DNA of 34,098 bases from 'Cynodon dactylon' phytoplasma (GTDB taxonomy: Bacteria; Bacillota_I; Bacilli_A; Acholeplasmatales; Acholeplasmataceae), in NCBI RefSeq assembly GCF_009268075.1, contig NZ_VWOH01000005.1, forward strand, positions 1 to 34,098. Direction: 5' to 3'. Shown in pieces: positions 17,224 through 24,698 of this stretch; position 1 is the first letter of the stretch; every line of letters begins with the position of its first letter. Made by a program: the position numbers and the translations under genes. Below the pieces are notes generated by a model. The model was given only the letters and a program-made list of their open reading frames with translations, made no database searches and was not told where the DNA came from.

Positions 17224-18600
17224 ATGTTTGAATCTGATACTATTGCAGCAATCGCTACTCCTTTAGGTACAGGTAGCATTAGTATTATAAGAGTAAGTGG
17301 TGATCAATCCATATCTAAAATTAATACCATTTTTAAACATGCTAAAAAAAATGTTAATCTTTCAAAAGTTCCTTCACATACTATTCATCATGGTTTTATT
17401 TTGGACCAAGATAAAAAAGTTTTAGATGAAGTTTTAATTTCTGTTTTTAAAAAACCCAATTCTTTTACTGGAGAAAATGTTGTTGAAATTAATTGTCATG
17501 GTGGAATTTTATTAACACAAATATTATTAGAAAGAGTTTTAAGTTTAAATATTAGATTAGCTCAACCAGGAGAATTTAGTAAAAGATCTTTTTTAAATGG
17601 TAAAATAGATTTAATTCAAGCTGAATCAATTATGGATTTAATTCATGCTCAAAGTAAAAATGCTATTAGATTAGCTAATTTAGGTATTAGCAAAGAAACT
17701 TCTAAATTAGTAAATTCATTAAAACAAAAAATTTTAACTTTAATAGGCAAAATAGAAGTTAATATCGATTATCCTGAATATGATGATGCTCAAACTATGA
17801 CTAACGAAATTATTTTACCTATATTAAAAAAAATAATTAAAAAAATGAAAAAAATTTTGCATTTTTCATCTAAAATGCGTTTATTAAAATCAGGAATAAA
17901 AACTTTAATTATTGGAAAACCTAATGTAGGAAAATCTAGTTTATTAAATATTCTTTTAAATGAAGAAAGAGCTATTGTTTCTAATATTCCTGGCACAACA
18001 AGAGATTTTGTAAACGCATTTATTGATATTCAAGGAATTTCATTAATGTTAATAGATACAGCCGGAATTAGAAAAACTAAAGATCCTTTAGAAAAAATAG
18101 GTATTTTTAAATCTAAAAAAATTTTAAAAGAAGCTGAATTAGTATTATTATTATTAGATAATAGTAAAATTTTAGACAATGAAGATAAATACTTATTAGA
18201 ATTAACTAAAAATTATCCTAGAATAATAGTTATTAGTAAAACTGATTTACCAAATAAATTAGATTTTTCAATTATTAAAGATAAAATAGTTTTTATTTCG
18301 AATATTAACAAAAATGGTATTGATATTTTAAAAAAAGAAATTATAAATTTTTTTAATTTAAACTATATAAAAGAAAAAGATTTTAATTATTTTTCTAATA
18401 TTAGACATATTCAACAGATAAAAATAGCTTTAAATTCTTTAGAAAATATTGAATTAGATATTCAAAAAAGAATACCTATAGATATTCATACTATTAATTT
18501 AAAAATAGCTTTTAATTCTTTAAATGAGATTATCGGAAATGAAATAAATAATGATCTTCTTATTAATGAACTTTTTTCTAAATTTTGTTTAGGGAAATGA
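17224..18600 (+). CDS. mnmE: tRNA uridine-5-carboxymethylaminomethyl GTPase MnmE (TrmE)
   Basis: A 458-residue GTPase that, with MnmG, builds the cmnm5 group on wobble U34 of some tRNAs. The N-terminal folate-binding domain starts [13 protein letters not shown]. The inserted G domain has G1 G-K-P-N-V-G-K-S-S near 230-238, G2 G-T-T-R-D near 257-261, G3 D-T-A-G near 278-281 and G4 as S-K-T-D near 338-341 (S for the usual N). The protein ends with the catalytic C-L-G-K at 455-458. That exact ending followed by TGA shows UGA is stop here. ATG 17224 has AGGAAG (17209-17214) with good spacing. It follows nrnA by 49 bp. Full length for the family (about 450-460). Confidence 0.96.
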   Translation: MFESDTIAAIATPLGTGSISIIRVSGDQSISKINTIFKHAKKNVNLSKVPSHTIHHGFILDQDKKVLDEVLISVFKKPNSFTGENVVEINCHGGILLTQILLERVLSLNIRLAQPGEFSKRSFLNGKIDLIQAESIMDLIHAQSKNAIRLANLGISKETSKLVNSLKQKILTLIGKIEVNIDYPEYDDAQTMTNEIILPILKKIIKKMKKILHFSSKMRLLKSGIKTLIIGKPNVGKSSLLNILLNEERAIVSNIPGTTRDFVNAFIDIQGISLMLIDTAGIRKTKDPLEKIGIFKSKKILKEAELVLLLLDNSKILDNEDKYLLELTKNYPRIIVISKTDLPNKLDFSIIKDKIVFISNINKNGIDILKKEIINFFNLNYIKEKDFNYFSNIRHIQQIKIALNSLENIELDIQKRIPIDIHTINLKIAFNSLNEIIGNEINNDLLINELFSKFCLGK

Positions 18601-18683
18601 TTAAAAAAATATTTAAATAAAAATTTTAGATTTTGGTTTTTTTTATTACAAAAAAATGAAGGAGAAATTTTTATATATTTCTA

Positions 18684-20633
18684 ATGATTAATATTGAATT
18701 AAAATATAATAAACAAATTATAAAAGAAAATTTTGTTGTACACAAAACACCTCTAGAATTAATCGAAAAAAATAATTTATTTTTTATTAAAAAGCCTATT
18801 ATTGCATTATTTAATAATCATTTTATTAGTTTAAATGAAACTTTAAATGAAGATGGATTTTTAGAAATTATAACTGAAGAAAATCCAAAAAGTTGGGAAG
18901 TTCTAAATCATAGTACAGCTCACTTAATGGCACAAGCTATTAAAAAAATATACCCTCAAGCATTATTATTAAAAGATAATATTAATAAAGAAGGTTTTTT
19001 TTATGATTTTGATTTGCAAGATAATAATGCTTCTGAAAAAGATTTTTCAATAATAGAAAATGAGATGCATAAAATTTCAAACGCGAAATTAGAAATTTAT
19101 CAAAAAAAAATAGAATTAAAAGAAGCTATTAATTTATTTAGAGATAATAAATATAAAAAAAATATTTTAGAAAAAAAAAACTTAAATACTAAAATAAATA
19201 TTTATTGTCAAGGAGATTTTTATGATTTATGCATAGGACCCCATTTAACAAATACTCAAGAAATTAAATATTTTAAAATTTTAAAAATATCTGGAATTTT
19301 TTCAGATAAAATAAAAAATAAATCCGCAAATCAGAATTTAATACGTCTTTATGGAATTTCTTTTTTTAATAAAGAAGATTTAAATAATTATTTAAATCAT
19401 TTAGAAAAAAGAAAAGAGAGAGATCATAGAAATATCAATAAAAAACATAATTTTTTTATGTTTTCTTCTGAAGTTGGTTTAGGATTGCCTTTTTGGTTAA
19501 AAAAAGGCGCTACTATAAGAAGGATAATCGAAAGATATATTGTTGATAAAGAAATAGAAAATGATTATCAACATGTTTATACTCCTATTTTGGCTAATAC
19601 TAAATTATATGAAAAATCAGGTCATTTAGAACTTTATAAAGAAAATATGTTTCCTATTATGAATATTAAAAATGAAGAAAAATTAGTTTTACGCCCTATG
19701 AATTGTCCACATCATATGATGATTTTTAAAAAATCATTATATAGTTATAAAGATTTACCTATCAAAATAGCTGAATTAGGAATGATGCACCGTTATGAGC
19801 ATTCTGGTGCAGTATCCGGTTTACAAAGAACTAGAGAAATGACTTTAAATGATGCTCATATTTTTTTAAATGAAAAACAAATTAAGGAAGAATTTAGTAA
19901 AATTATTTTTTTTATTTTAGAAGTATATAAAGATTTTAATATTAAAGAATATCATTTTAATTTAAGCACTAGAGATAAAAAAAATAAAAATAAATATTTT
20001 GATGATGATTTAATGTGGAATAAAGCAGAATCAATTATTAAAGAAATAATGTATAATTTAGATATCCCTTTTAAAGAAAGCAAAGGAGATGCTGCTTTTT
20101 ATGGACCAAAATTAGATATTCAAGTAAATACTGCTTTAGGAAATGAAGAAACTCTATCTACAATTCAATTAGATTTTTTATTACCTAAAAGATTTAATTT
20201 AAGTTATATAGGTAGCGACAACAAAGAGCATGGTTTGATCATTATACATAGAGCTATTATTTCTACTATGGAAAGATTTATCGCTTTTTTAATAGAAAAT
20301 AATAAAGCTGTTTTTCCTTTATGGTTAGCTCCTATACAAGTTATTATATTACCGATCAATAATAAAGAACATTTAGAATATTCTTTCAAAATTAAAAAAA
20401 AATTATTAACAAAAAATATTAGGACAGAATTAAATAAAAAAGATACTACCTTAAATTATAAAATAAAATTTGCTCAAGAAGATAAAATTCCTTTTCAAAT
20501 AATTGTTGGTAATGATGAAATATCAAATAATACAATAACATTTAGAAAATATAATTCTAAAGAAATAATAAAAAATGTTTCAATAGATGATTTTATAAAT
20601 CTATTAAATAAAATAATTTTAGAAAAAAAATAA
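18684..20633 (+). CDS. thrS: Threonine--tRNA ligase
   Basis: A 649-residue class IIa synthetase charging tRNA-Thr. The order is a TGS domain (about 1-65), an editing domain with H-S-T-A-H near 76-80 and C-I-G-P-H near 182-186, then the catalytic core. The core has R-P-M-N-C-P-H-H (zinc Cys) near 336-343, G-M-M-H-R-Y-E-H-S-G near 368-377 and L-Q-R-T-R-E-M-T. The anticodon domain begins about P-L-W-L-A-P-I-Q-V near 548 and runs to the end. All key residues look intact. The only strong Shine-Dalgarno (AAGGAG 18659-18664) is 19 bases before the ATG; an in-frame ATA at 18675 sits at the usual 10-base distance, so the start could be three codons earlier. No T-box leader fits in the 83-base gap. A hairpin terminator follows. 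Confidence 0.96.
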   Translation: MINIELKYNKQIIKENFVVHKTPLELIEKNNLFFIKKPIIALFNNHFISLNETLNEDGFLEIITEENPKSWEVLNHSTAHLMAQAIKKIYPQALLLKDNINKEGFFYDFDLQDNNASEKDFSIIENEMHKISNAKLEIYQKKIELKEAINLFRDNKYKKNILEKKNLNTKINIYCQGDFYDLCIGPHLTNTQEIKYFKILKISGIFSDKIKNKSANQNLIRLYGISFFNKEDLNNYLNHLEKRKERDHRNINKKHNFFMFSSEVGLGLPFWLKKGATIRRIIERYIVDKEIENDYQHVYTPILANTKLYEKSGHLELYKENMFPIMNIKNEEKLVLRPMNCPHHMMIFKKSLYSYKDLPIKIAELGMMHRYEHSGAVSGLQRTREMTLNDAHIFLNEKQIKEEFSKIIFFILEVYKDFNIKEYHFNLSTRDKKNKNKYFDDDLMWNKAESIIKEIMYNLDIPFKESKGDAAFYGPKLDIQVNTALGNEETLSTIQLDFLLPKRFNLSYIGSDNKEHGLIIIHRAIISTMERFIAFLIENNKAVFPLWLAPIQVIILPINNKEHLEYSFKIKKKLLTKNIRTELNKKDTTLNYKIKFAQEDKIPFQIIVGNDEISNNTITFRKYNSKEIIKNVSIDDFINLLNKIILEKK

Positions 20634-20689
20634 TAATAATTTTATTTAAGAATTATTTTTAAAAAAAAAAAAAAAATACTATAAATAAA

Positions 20690-20717
20690 AAAAGTCTTTT
20701 TTTTAAAAAAGACTTTT
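20690..20717. terminator. Bidirectional terminator after thrS
   Basis: A perfect 13-bp inverted repeat with core GTC/GAC: AAAAGTCTTTTTT (20690-20702), loop TT, complement (20705-20717). It lies between the convergent ends of thrS (20633) and the membrane-protein gene (20744), with T/A tracts on both sides. Confidence 0.8.
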
Positions 20718-20743
20718 AATTTTTTATATTATTTTTTTTTATA

Positions 20744-21343
20744 TTATTTGGATTTTTTATTATCTGGACGTAATATTTTATCTATTTTGTTATCTACTTT
20801 TTCTATTTCAATATCTTTTTTTTTAGAAATTTCTTCGTTCTTATTTTCTTTTCTAAAAATTTTTTTTATAAAATTTGTATTTACTTTAGATGTTTTAGTA
20901 TTTGTTGAAATTTCTTTAATATCATTATTATCATCTTTGTCATTCAAAGTTTCTGAAATTATAATATTTTTTGAATTATCTTCTTGTTTATTTTTTTTAT
21001 TTTCTGAAAATGATTTTGAAACTGAAATACTATCAGAGTTTGAATCTTCTTTTTTTTCATCAAGATTTTCATAACTTAAATTATCTTCTGATATTATTTC
21101 GGATATTTCAGTGTCTTTATTACTACTTTTTTTTTCTTCTACGATTTCTCCAGAAGTTAAATTTTTATTATAAATAAAATTATTAAACTTTTTTTTTAAA
21201 TTTGAATGAAAATTAGGAAAAAATAAATAAATTAATACAGTTGTTAAAATTAGGAATAACAATGCAAATGAAGAATAAACAAACGTTTTTTCCCATTTCG
21301 AAATTCTAAAATTTAATTTTAACTCTTTTTTGTTTTTGCTAAT
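20744..21343 (-). CDS. Membrane-anchored acidic/low-complexity protein, apparent ATT start
   Basis: Unknown function. The frame is open up to 21382. The first conventional start, TTG at 21260-21262 (172 residues), would cut into the hydrophobic segment and has no Shine-Dalgarno. I prefer ATT at 21341-21343 (199 residues), 8 bases after AAAGGG. It gives a basic N-terminus (K-N-K-K-E-L-K), Trp17, then one membrane helix (about 21-42). That is an N-in/C-out topology, placing the tail outside the cell. The tail (about 43-199) is rich in Asp, Glu, Ser, Asn and Lys, with no fold I recognise and a probable short amphipathic stretch near 150 (F-I-K-K-I-F-R-K). A T/A tandem repeat lies just upstream (21371-21463). 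A surface-exposed lineage-specific protein is inferred; a decayed 5' end is the alternative. Confidence 0.55.
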   Translation of the reverse strand: MSKNKKELKLNFRISKWEKTFVYSSFALLFLILTTVLIYLFFPNFHSNLKKKFNNFIYNKNLTSGEIVEEKKSSNKDTEISEIISEDNLSYENLDEKKEDSNSDSISVSKSFSENKKNKQEDNSKNIIISETLNDKDDNNDIKEISTNTKTSKVNTNFIKKIFRKENKNEEISKKKDIEIEKVDNKIDKILRPDNKKSK

Positions 21344-21370
21344 ATAGTGTACCCTTTTTTTCTTTTTTAT

Positions 21371-21463
21371 TTTTTTAATTTTTTAATTTTTTTAATTTTT
21401 AATTTTTTTAATTTTTTTAATTTTTAATTTTTTTAATTTTTTTAATTTTTTTAATTTTTTAAA
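21371..21463. repeat. T/A-rich microsatellite, units of 5-7 T plus AA
   Basis: About eleven consecutive units of T5-T7 followed by AA, almost without interruption, run from about 21371 to 21463. They lie directly upstream of the membrane-protein gene on the minus strand, within about 30-120 bases of its likely start. Slippage at such a tract could change promoter or leader spacing. Confidence 0.7.
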
Positions 21464-21598
21464 ATTTTTTTAAAATATTAATTAGTGATTTTTTATTTCT
21501 AAAAAAAACACTACAATAATATTATAATTATTTTTTTTTATTTTTAACAATATTTTTTTAAATTTTATATTTTTTTTAAAAAAAATCTATTAAATTAA

Positions 21599-21632
21599 AA
21601 AAAAACATCTATGTTTTAATAGATGTTTTTTT
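21599..21632 (-). terminator. Intrinsic terminator of the exported-protein gene at 21679
   Basis: A 14-bp perfect stem (21599-21612 and 21619-21632) with loop GTTTTA, containing CATCTAT/ATAGATG. On the minus strand it is followed by a long T run, 47 bases after the stop codon. A second sequence, ATCTATTAAA (21585-21594), can pair with 21615-21624 and would compete with the terminator stem. Confidence 0.75.
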
Positions 21633-21678
21633 AAAAAAAATTAGTTTAATATATTATATTCATCAATATTATTAATAA

Positions 21679-22260
21679 TTATAAACCATAATTCTTTAAA
21701 TTATTTGTGAAATATTTTACATAATAATAAGGAGATGAACTTGATGTTATTTCTTGTAACACTGTTCTAGTAGATGAATCAATAAATGATGAATTAGATA
21801 ATTGTGTTAAAGCCTCTGTTATTATAACACTAGCTAATGATTCATAACATGATTTTGTTTTATTATCAGAAGAATCAAAACTTTGTCTTTGAAATTTCAA
21901 TTCTGTAAAACTTTTGTTATAATAAGAACTATCTTCCCATTGTTCAAAAGTTAAAGCACCTTCTACTAAAGCAGTAATAAAACTATCTACTATAGAACGA
22001 TGAAAAACACCTTTGTTGTTTAAATCCGTTTTTAAATCAAAAAATGTTTTAGTTATTAATAATTTCATTCTGTTATCTTGTATTTGAGTAATATTACTAA
22101 AAATATTCATTTCATCCATATCATCTGAAAGTTTAGCAGCATAAATATCTTTATTAACAATTAATAATATAAAAGCAAATAAAGAAATTAAAGAAAAAAG
22201 AATTAAATTGAAAATACTATTCATTTTTGTATTAATAGTTTTAATTTTTTTGTTAAACAA
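21679..22260 (-). CDS. Putative secreted protein with Sec signal peptide (effector candidate)
   Basis: Unknown function; 193 residues from TTG at 22258-22260. The conventional upstream GTG (22270-22272) overlaps the AAAGGAG ribosome site (22272-22278) and cannot be used with it, while the TTG lies 11 bases beyond (ATT at 22261-22263 is also well spaced). The resulting start M-F-N-K-K-I-K, a hydrophobic stretch at about 17-35 and a likely cleavage after I-Y-A (41) or A42 form a Sec signal, similar in layout to the conserved signal of phytoplasma SVM/SAP-type secreted proteins. The mature part (about 151 residues) is soluble-looking, has a single Cys, a Ser-rich C-terminal stretch and S-P-Y-Y-Y-V-K-Y near the end. 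It has a predicted promoter (TTGACA at 22407-22412) and its own terminator. Secretion into the host is inferred from the signal peptide and genome type. Confidence 0.7.
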   Translation of the reverse strand: MFNKKIKTINTKMNSIFNLILFSLISLFAFILLIVNKDIYAAKLSDDMDEMNIFSNITQIQDNRMKLLITKTFFDLKTDLNNKGVFHRSIVDSFITALVEGALTFEQWEDSSYYNKSFTELKFQRQSFDSSDNKTKSCYESLASVIITEALTQLSNSSFIDSSTRTVLQEITSSSSPYYYVKYFTNNLKNYGL

Positions 22261-22382
22261 AATCTTCAACACTCCTTTATATTTTTTTTAAATTTTTTTA
22301 AAATAAAAATTAAAAAAACAATAAATTAAAGAGTTTTGAGAAATTCTTCTTCCTGAACATGTTTATAATAACATTTGATTTT

Positions 22383-22412
22383 TATATAATCAAAAATAAA
22401 GTGTATTGTCAA
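22383..22412 (-). promoter_or_regulatory. Predicted promoter of the exported-protein gene
   Basis: On the minus strand a perfect TTGACA (22412-22407) is followed after 18 bp by TATATA (22388-22383). The predicted leader is about 115 bases, ending in AAAGGAG before the start. The rest of 22261-22526 holds nothing else recognisable. Confidence 0.5.
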
Positions 22413-22526
22413 AATTGAATCTAAATAAAATTCATTTTTTTATATTTTAATTTGTATTTAATTATGAATTAACAATATAATTTACTATCTAATTTTTTTA
22501 AAGATATATTTAAAAATTTCGAAAAT

Positions 22527-22853
22527 TCACAAATTATTATCATATTCTAAAATAATTTCATCTGGTAAAATTTCATTTGTAATTAAACTACGATATTTTT
22601 TAGTACCATCTTTTTCTATAATTTCATATGTTATAGATTTCAATTTTTTATTTTCTTCTTTTAAAATCGAGTTATATAACAAAGATTTTTTACATATTTC
22701 TTCTGCTATAGAATCTATATTCATTTCTTTTGCTTCTTTTTTTAGTTTATAAACTAATACAATTTGATATATAAGAACTATCCAACAAGCTAAAAATAAT
22801 AATTGAAATAATAAATCATAAATATAATTTTTCATAATTTTTTTATCTTTCAT
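22527..22853 (-). CDS. Small membrane protein with a DUF2963-like motif
   Basis: Unknown function; 108 residues from ATG at 22851-22853. A further in-frame ATG is at 22833-22835 and a TTG at 22902-22904; the TTG version adds a Lys-rich stretch encoded by a 17-base homopolymer, so I chose the ATG. One membrane helix (about 13-33, F-Q-L-L-F-L-A-C-W) is followed by a short coiled region (about 35-75). E-I-I-E-K-D-G-T-K-K-Y-R-S-L near 77-90 parallels E-I-I-K-D-D-G-T-I-E-Y-Y-S-L in the protein at 7202. The two therefore share the anchor, coil and repeat module, and this one ends soon after, without decapeptide repeats. It may be a truncated paralogue. Only a weak AAAGAT precedes either ATG. Confidence 0.6.
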   Translation of the reverse strand: MKDKKIMKNYIYDLLFQLLFLACWIVLIYQIVLVYKLKKEAKEMNIDSIAEEICKKSLLYNSILKEENKKLKSITYEIIEKDGTKKYRSLITNEILPDEIILEYDNNL

Positions 22854-23324
22854 AATTTTTATCTTTAATTTTTCGTTTTTTTTTTTTTTTTTGAAATTAA
22901 ACAAAATTACCTATTTAAATAAATCTGTAAACTATGGTTTTAACATTTTTTTCAAAAAATTAAACTTACTTAGTAAAAAAATAAATTTAGAAAAAAATAG
23001 AAAAAATTTATTATTTTTATTTTTGAAAAACTAATTTTATTAAAAATATTTATAAAAAAAGCTATCATAATATTAACTAAAAATAAAAAAAAGTCAATCA
23101 TAAAAGTTTATTTTTTTAATTTATTAAAAAAAAAAATTTTCATAATTATATTTAATTAAAAAACAAATAATTAATTATTACTTATTATTAATATTAATTT
23201 TTTCATTTTTAATAAAATTTATTTATTTAATTTTTAAAAAATGATTTTTAATAAACAAAATATAAAAAAATATAAATAATCATTATTATTTATTTTATGG
23301 ATTAATAAAAAATTATAAAAAAGT
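22854..23324. other. 471-bp intergenic region
   Basis: Very A/T-rich, between two minus-strand genes. Besides the T17 tract, a candidate minus-strand promoter is TTGACT (23097-23092) with TATTAT (23072-23067), spacing 19 bp, which would give a roughly 200-base leader for the gene at 22527. No coding frame or RNA gene is recognisable. Confidence 0.4.
22876..22892. repeat. 17-base homopolymer T tract
   Basis: An uninterrupted run of 17 T on the plus strand (A on the minus) lies just upstream of the ATG at 22853, inside the longer frame that begins at TTG 22904. A length change would put the TTG out of frame but leave the ATG version intact. Confidence 0.85.
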
Positions 23325-23969
23325 CTAATTTATCATAATTTCTTTAAGAATAGAATTTGTTATTATTCCTACACTTTGAATATACAAAAAATTTAAGAAT
23401 AATTCGTTTCTGTAAAAAGAAGATGGTCTATAATATTCAAACAAACAAAAATTAAATAAAAAACAACATTTATAAAATACCCAATTCCAATCATTAATAA
23501 AATTGTAATCATCGTCTCCATAATCTCTTTTATACAATTTGTCTTGAGACTTTAATAAAAATTCTTTTGAAAACCAAGAAAAAAAGATTTCAAGAGACAA
23601 GGAATTAATATAATTTAAAATTTGATCTTTAATTTCCTTCATTTCTTGTTCTTTATCTGGAAATAATACTATGTTAGCTAAAAACATTGTATTAGCAGCT
23701 GAAATGCAAACTCTCTTAATGATTATTAATTCTTCTTCATCATTAATATTTTTGGATGGTTCCTCTTTACCACTTATAAGATTAAATAATAATGAATCAT
23801 TTTTGTGATTATCAATTTCTAATAATTCTTCTTTATTTTTAATATCTTTATTTTTTATAAGAGCAAAAAGATTACTTTGGTAATTTAAATAAAAATGTTT
23901 TGTAATAAAAATTAAAATTAATAATTGGACAAAAAATTTTCTTGTATTTTTACTTATATTTATTAAAAT
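23325..23969 (-). CDS. Putative exported protein, apparent ATT start
   Basis: Unknown function; 214 residues from ATT at 23967-23969. The frame is open from the stop at 23976-23978 to TAG at 23325-23327. The only internal ATG (23685-23687) would leave 120 residues without signal or ribosome site. The ATT is 9 bases after GAGG (23982-23979), with AAGGA (23977-23973) between. From the ATT there is a basic start (S-K-N-T-R-K), a hydrophobic core (about 12-23) and a possible cleavage after N-L-F-A (36), or else an anchor. The remainder has an acidic section (about 40-85) and an aromatic/Cys-rich C-terminal half (W-N-W-V-F-Y-K-C-C-F-L-F near 160-171). ATA at 23961-23963 is an alternative start. 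Export is inferred; a gene that lost its ATG is the alternative. Confidence 0.55.
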   Translation of the reverse strand: MLINISKNTRKFFVQLLILIFITKHFYLNYQSNLFALIKNKDIKNKEELLEIDNHKNDSLLFNLISGKEEPSKNINDEEELIIIKRVCISAANTMFLANIVLFPDKEQEMKEIKDQILNYINSLSLEIFFSWFSKEFLLKSQDKLYKRDYGDDDYNFINDWNWVFYKCCFLFNFCLFEYYRPSSFYRNELFLNFLYIQSVGIITNSILKEIMIN

Positions 23970-24206
23970 GGTTCCTTACCTCGCTAAAAAATTTTTTTTT
24001 AAAACAAAAATTATCAAAACAAAATATAATAATTTTATATTAAGAACACATAACTAATTTATCATAATTTATAAAAAAAATATTTTTTTAGATAATAAAT
24101 ATATTTTTAACTTTGATGAAATTAAATAATATAAAATTAATGTCGATTGTTTATTATGAGTGTTATATGAATTTATTAAATTTATTTTAAATAATAAATT
24201 ATTATT

Positions 24207-24256
24207 ATAAGTAAATTTTAAAAAAATTTTTACAAAATTATTTAAAATTTACTTAT
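24207..24256. repeat. 16-bp inverted repeat (hairpin) in intergenic DNA
   Basis: ATAAGTAAATTTTAAA (24207-24222) is matched perfectly by its complement at 24241-24256, with an 18-base loop. A T-rich stretch follows on the plus strand. It is terminator-like, but no gene ends nearby on either strand. Confidence 0.55.
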
Positions 24257-24320
24257 TTTATTTTTTTATTACTTTTTTTTATACTTTAATTTAAAATAGA
24301 ATTTAACTAAAAACTTAAAT

Positions 24321-24352
24321 AAATTAAATTATTATAATTAATAATTTAATTT
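24321..24352. repeat. 14-bp inverted repeat, pure A/T
   Basis: AAATTAAATTATTA (24321-24334) and its perfect complement (24339-24352) flank a 4-base loop. It stands 65 bases after the first hairpin. The role is unknown, and A/T-only symmetry arises easily in such DNA. Confidence 0.45.
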
Positions 24353-24527
24353 AAAATTAATTCAATTATTAATTTAATGATTTATCGTTTTTTTTAATTT
24401 TAATTTACTTCCTATAATGTATATTATGTTAACCTAATTGTTATTAATTATCTATTTTATTATTTTATGATTATATTTTTTTTTTATTTTAATATAAGTA
24501 CAAAGGAGAAAAAATATATAATAATCT

Positions 24528-24626
24528 ATGCTTTTAATTCTTCTGTATTTTTATAATATTGTTTTAGATATTTTTATAAAAAAAGAATATTTTACAAAAA
24601 AAATTATGAAATTAATATATAAATAA
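24528..24626 (+). CDS. Possible 32-residue hydrophobic ORF
   Basis: An ATG-started frame begins M-L-L-I-L-L-Y-F-Y-N, has a hydrophobic first half and a Lys-rich tail, and ends TAA at 24624-24626. It lies after a strong AAAGGAG (24502-24508) but at 19-base spacing, which is too far for normal use. It could be a micropeptide, a leader peptide or chance. Confidence 0.2.
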   Translation: MLLILLYFYNIVLDIFIKKEYFTKKIMKLIYK

Positions 24627-24698
24627 TAATTTTTTATTAGTATATATATATTTATAGAAGTAAATAAAAGAAATTAGCAAATTAGAAAGAAAATTTAA

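Larger units (their letters stand above)
21344..21678. other. 335-bp intergenic region with T/A repeat and terminator
   Basis: Between two minus-strand genes. It holds the AAAGGG ribosome site of the downstream gene (rc of 21352-21357), a long T7-A2 tandem repeat (21371-21463) and the terminator of the upstream gene (21599-21632). No clear minus-strand promoter was found between the terminator and the repeat. Confidence 0.5.
23970..24698. other. 729-bp divergent intergenic region with two hairpins and an orphan ribosome site
   Basis: Between the minus-strand exported-protein gene and the plus-strand coiled-coil gene. It has the GAGG/AAGGA site of the minus gene (23973-23982), hairpins at 24207-24256 and 24321-24352, and a strong AAAGGAG at 24502-24508 with no good gene behind it. 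A 32-codon ORF (24528-24626) is 19 bases from that site. No confident promoter was found on either strand. Confidence 0.45.

Noticed and set aside
18601-18683. T-box leader for thrS
   Set aside because: The gap of 83 bases is too short for the stem I, antiterminator and terminator of a T-box, and no T-box core sequence is seen.
20748-21074. Plus-strand 108-codon frame opposite the acidic membrane protein
   Set aside because: It is an antisense shadow of the low-complexity minus-strand gene, with no ribosome site and a composition explained by the other strand.
22270-22272. GTG as start of the exported-protein gene at 21679
   Set aside because: It overlaps the AAAGGAG ribosome site. TTG at 22258-22260 is at the right distance and gives an M-F-N-K-K-type signal start.
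23685-23687. ATG as start of the gene ending at 23325
   Set aside because: It has no ribosome site and discards an open 94-codon N-terminal part with a hydrophobic signal behind a strong Shine-Dalgarno.
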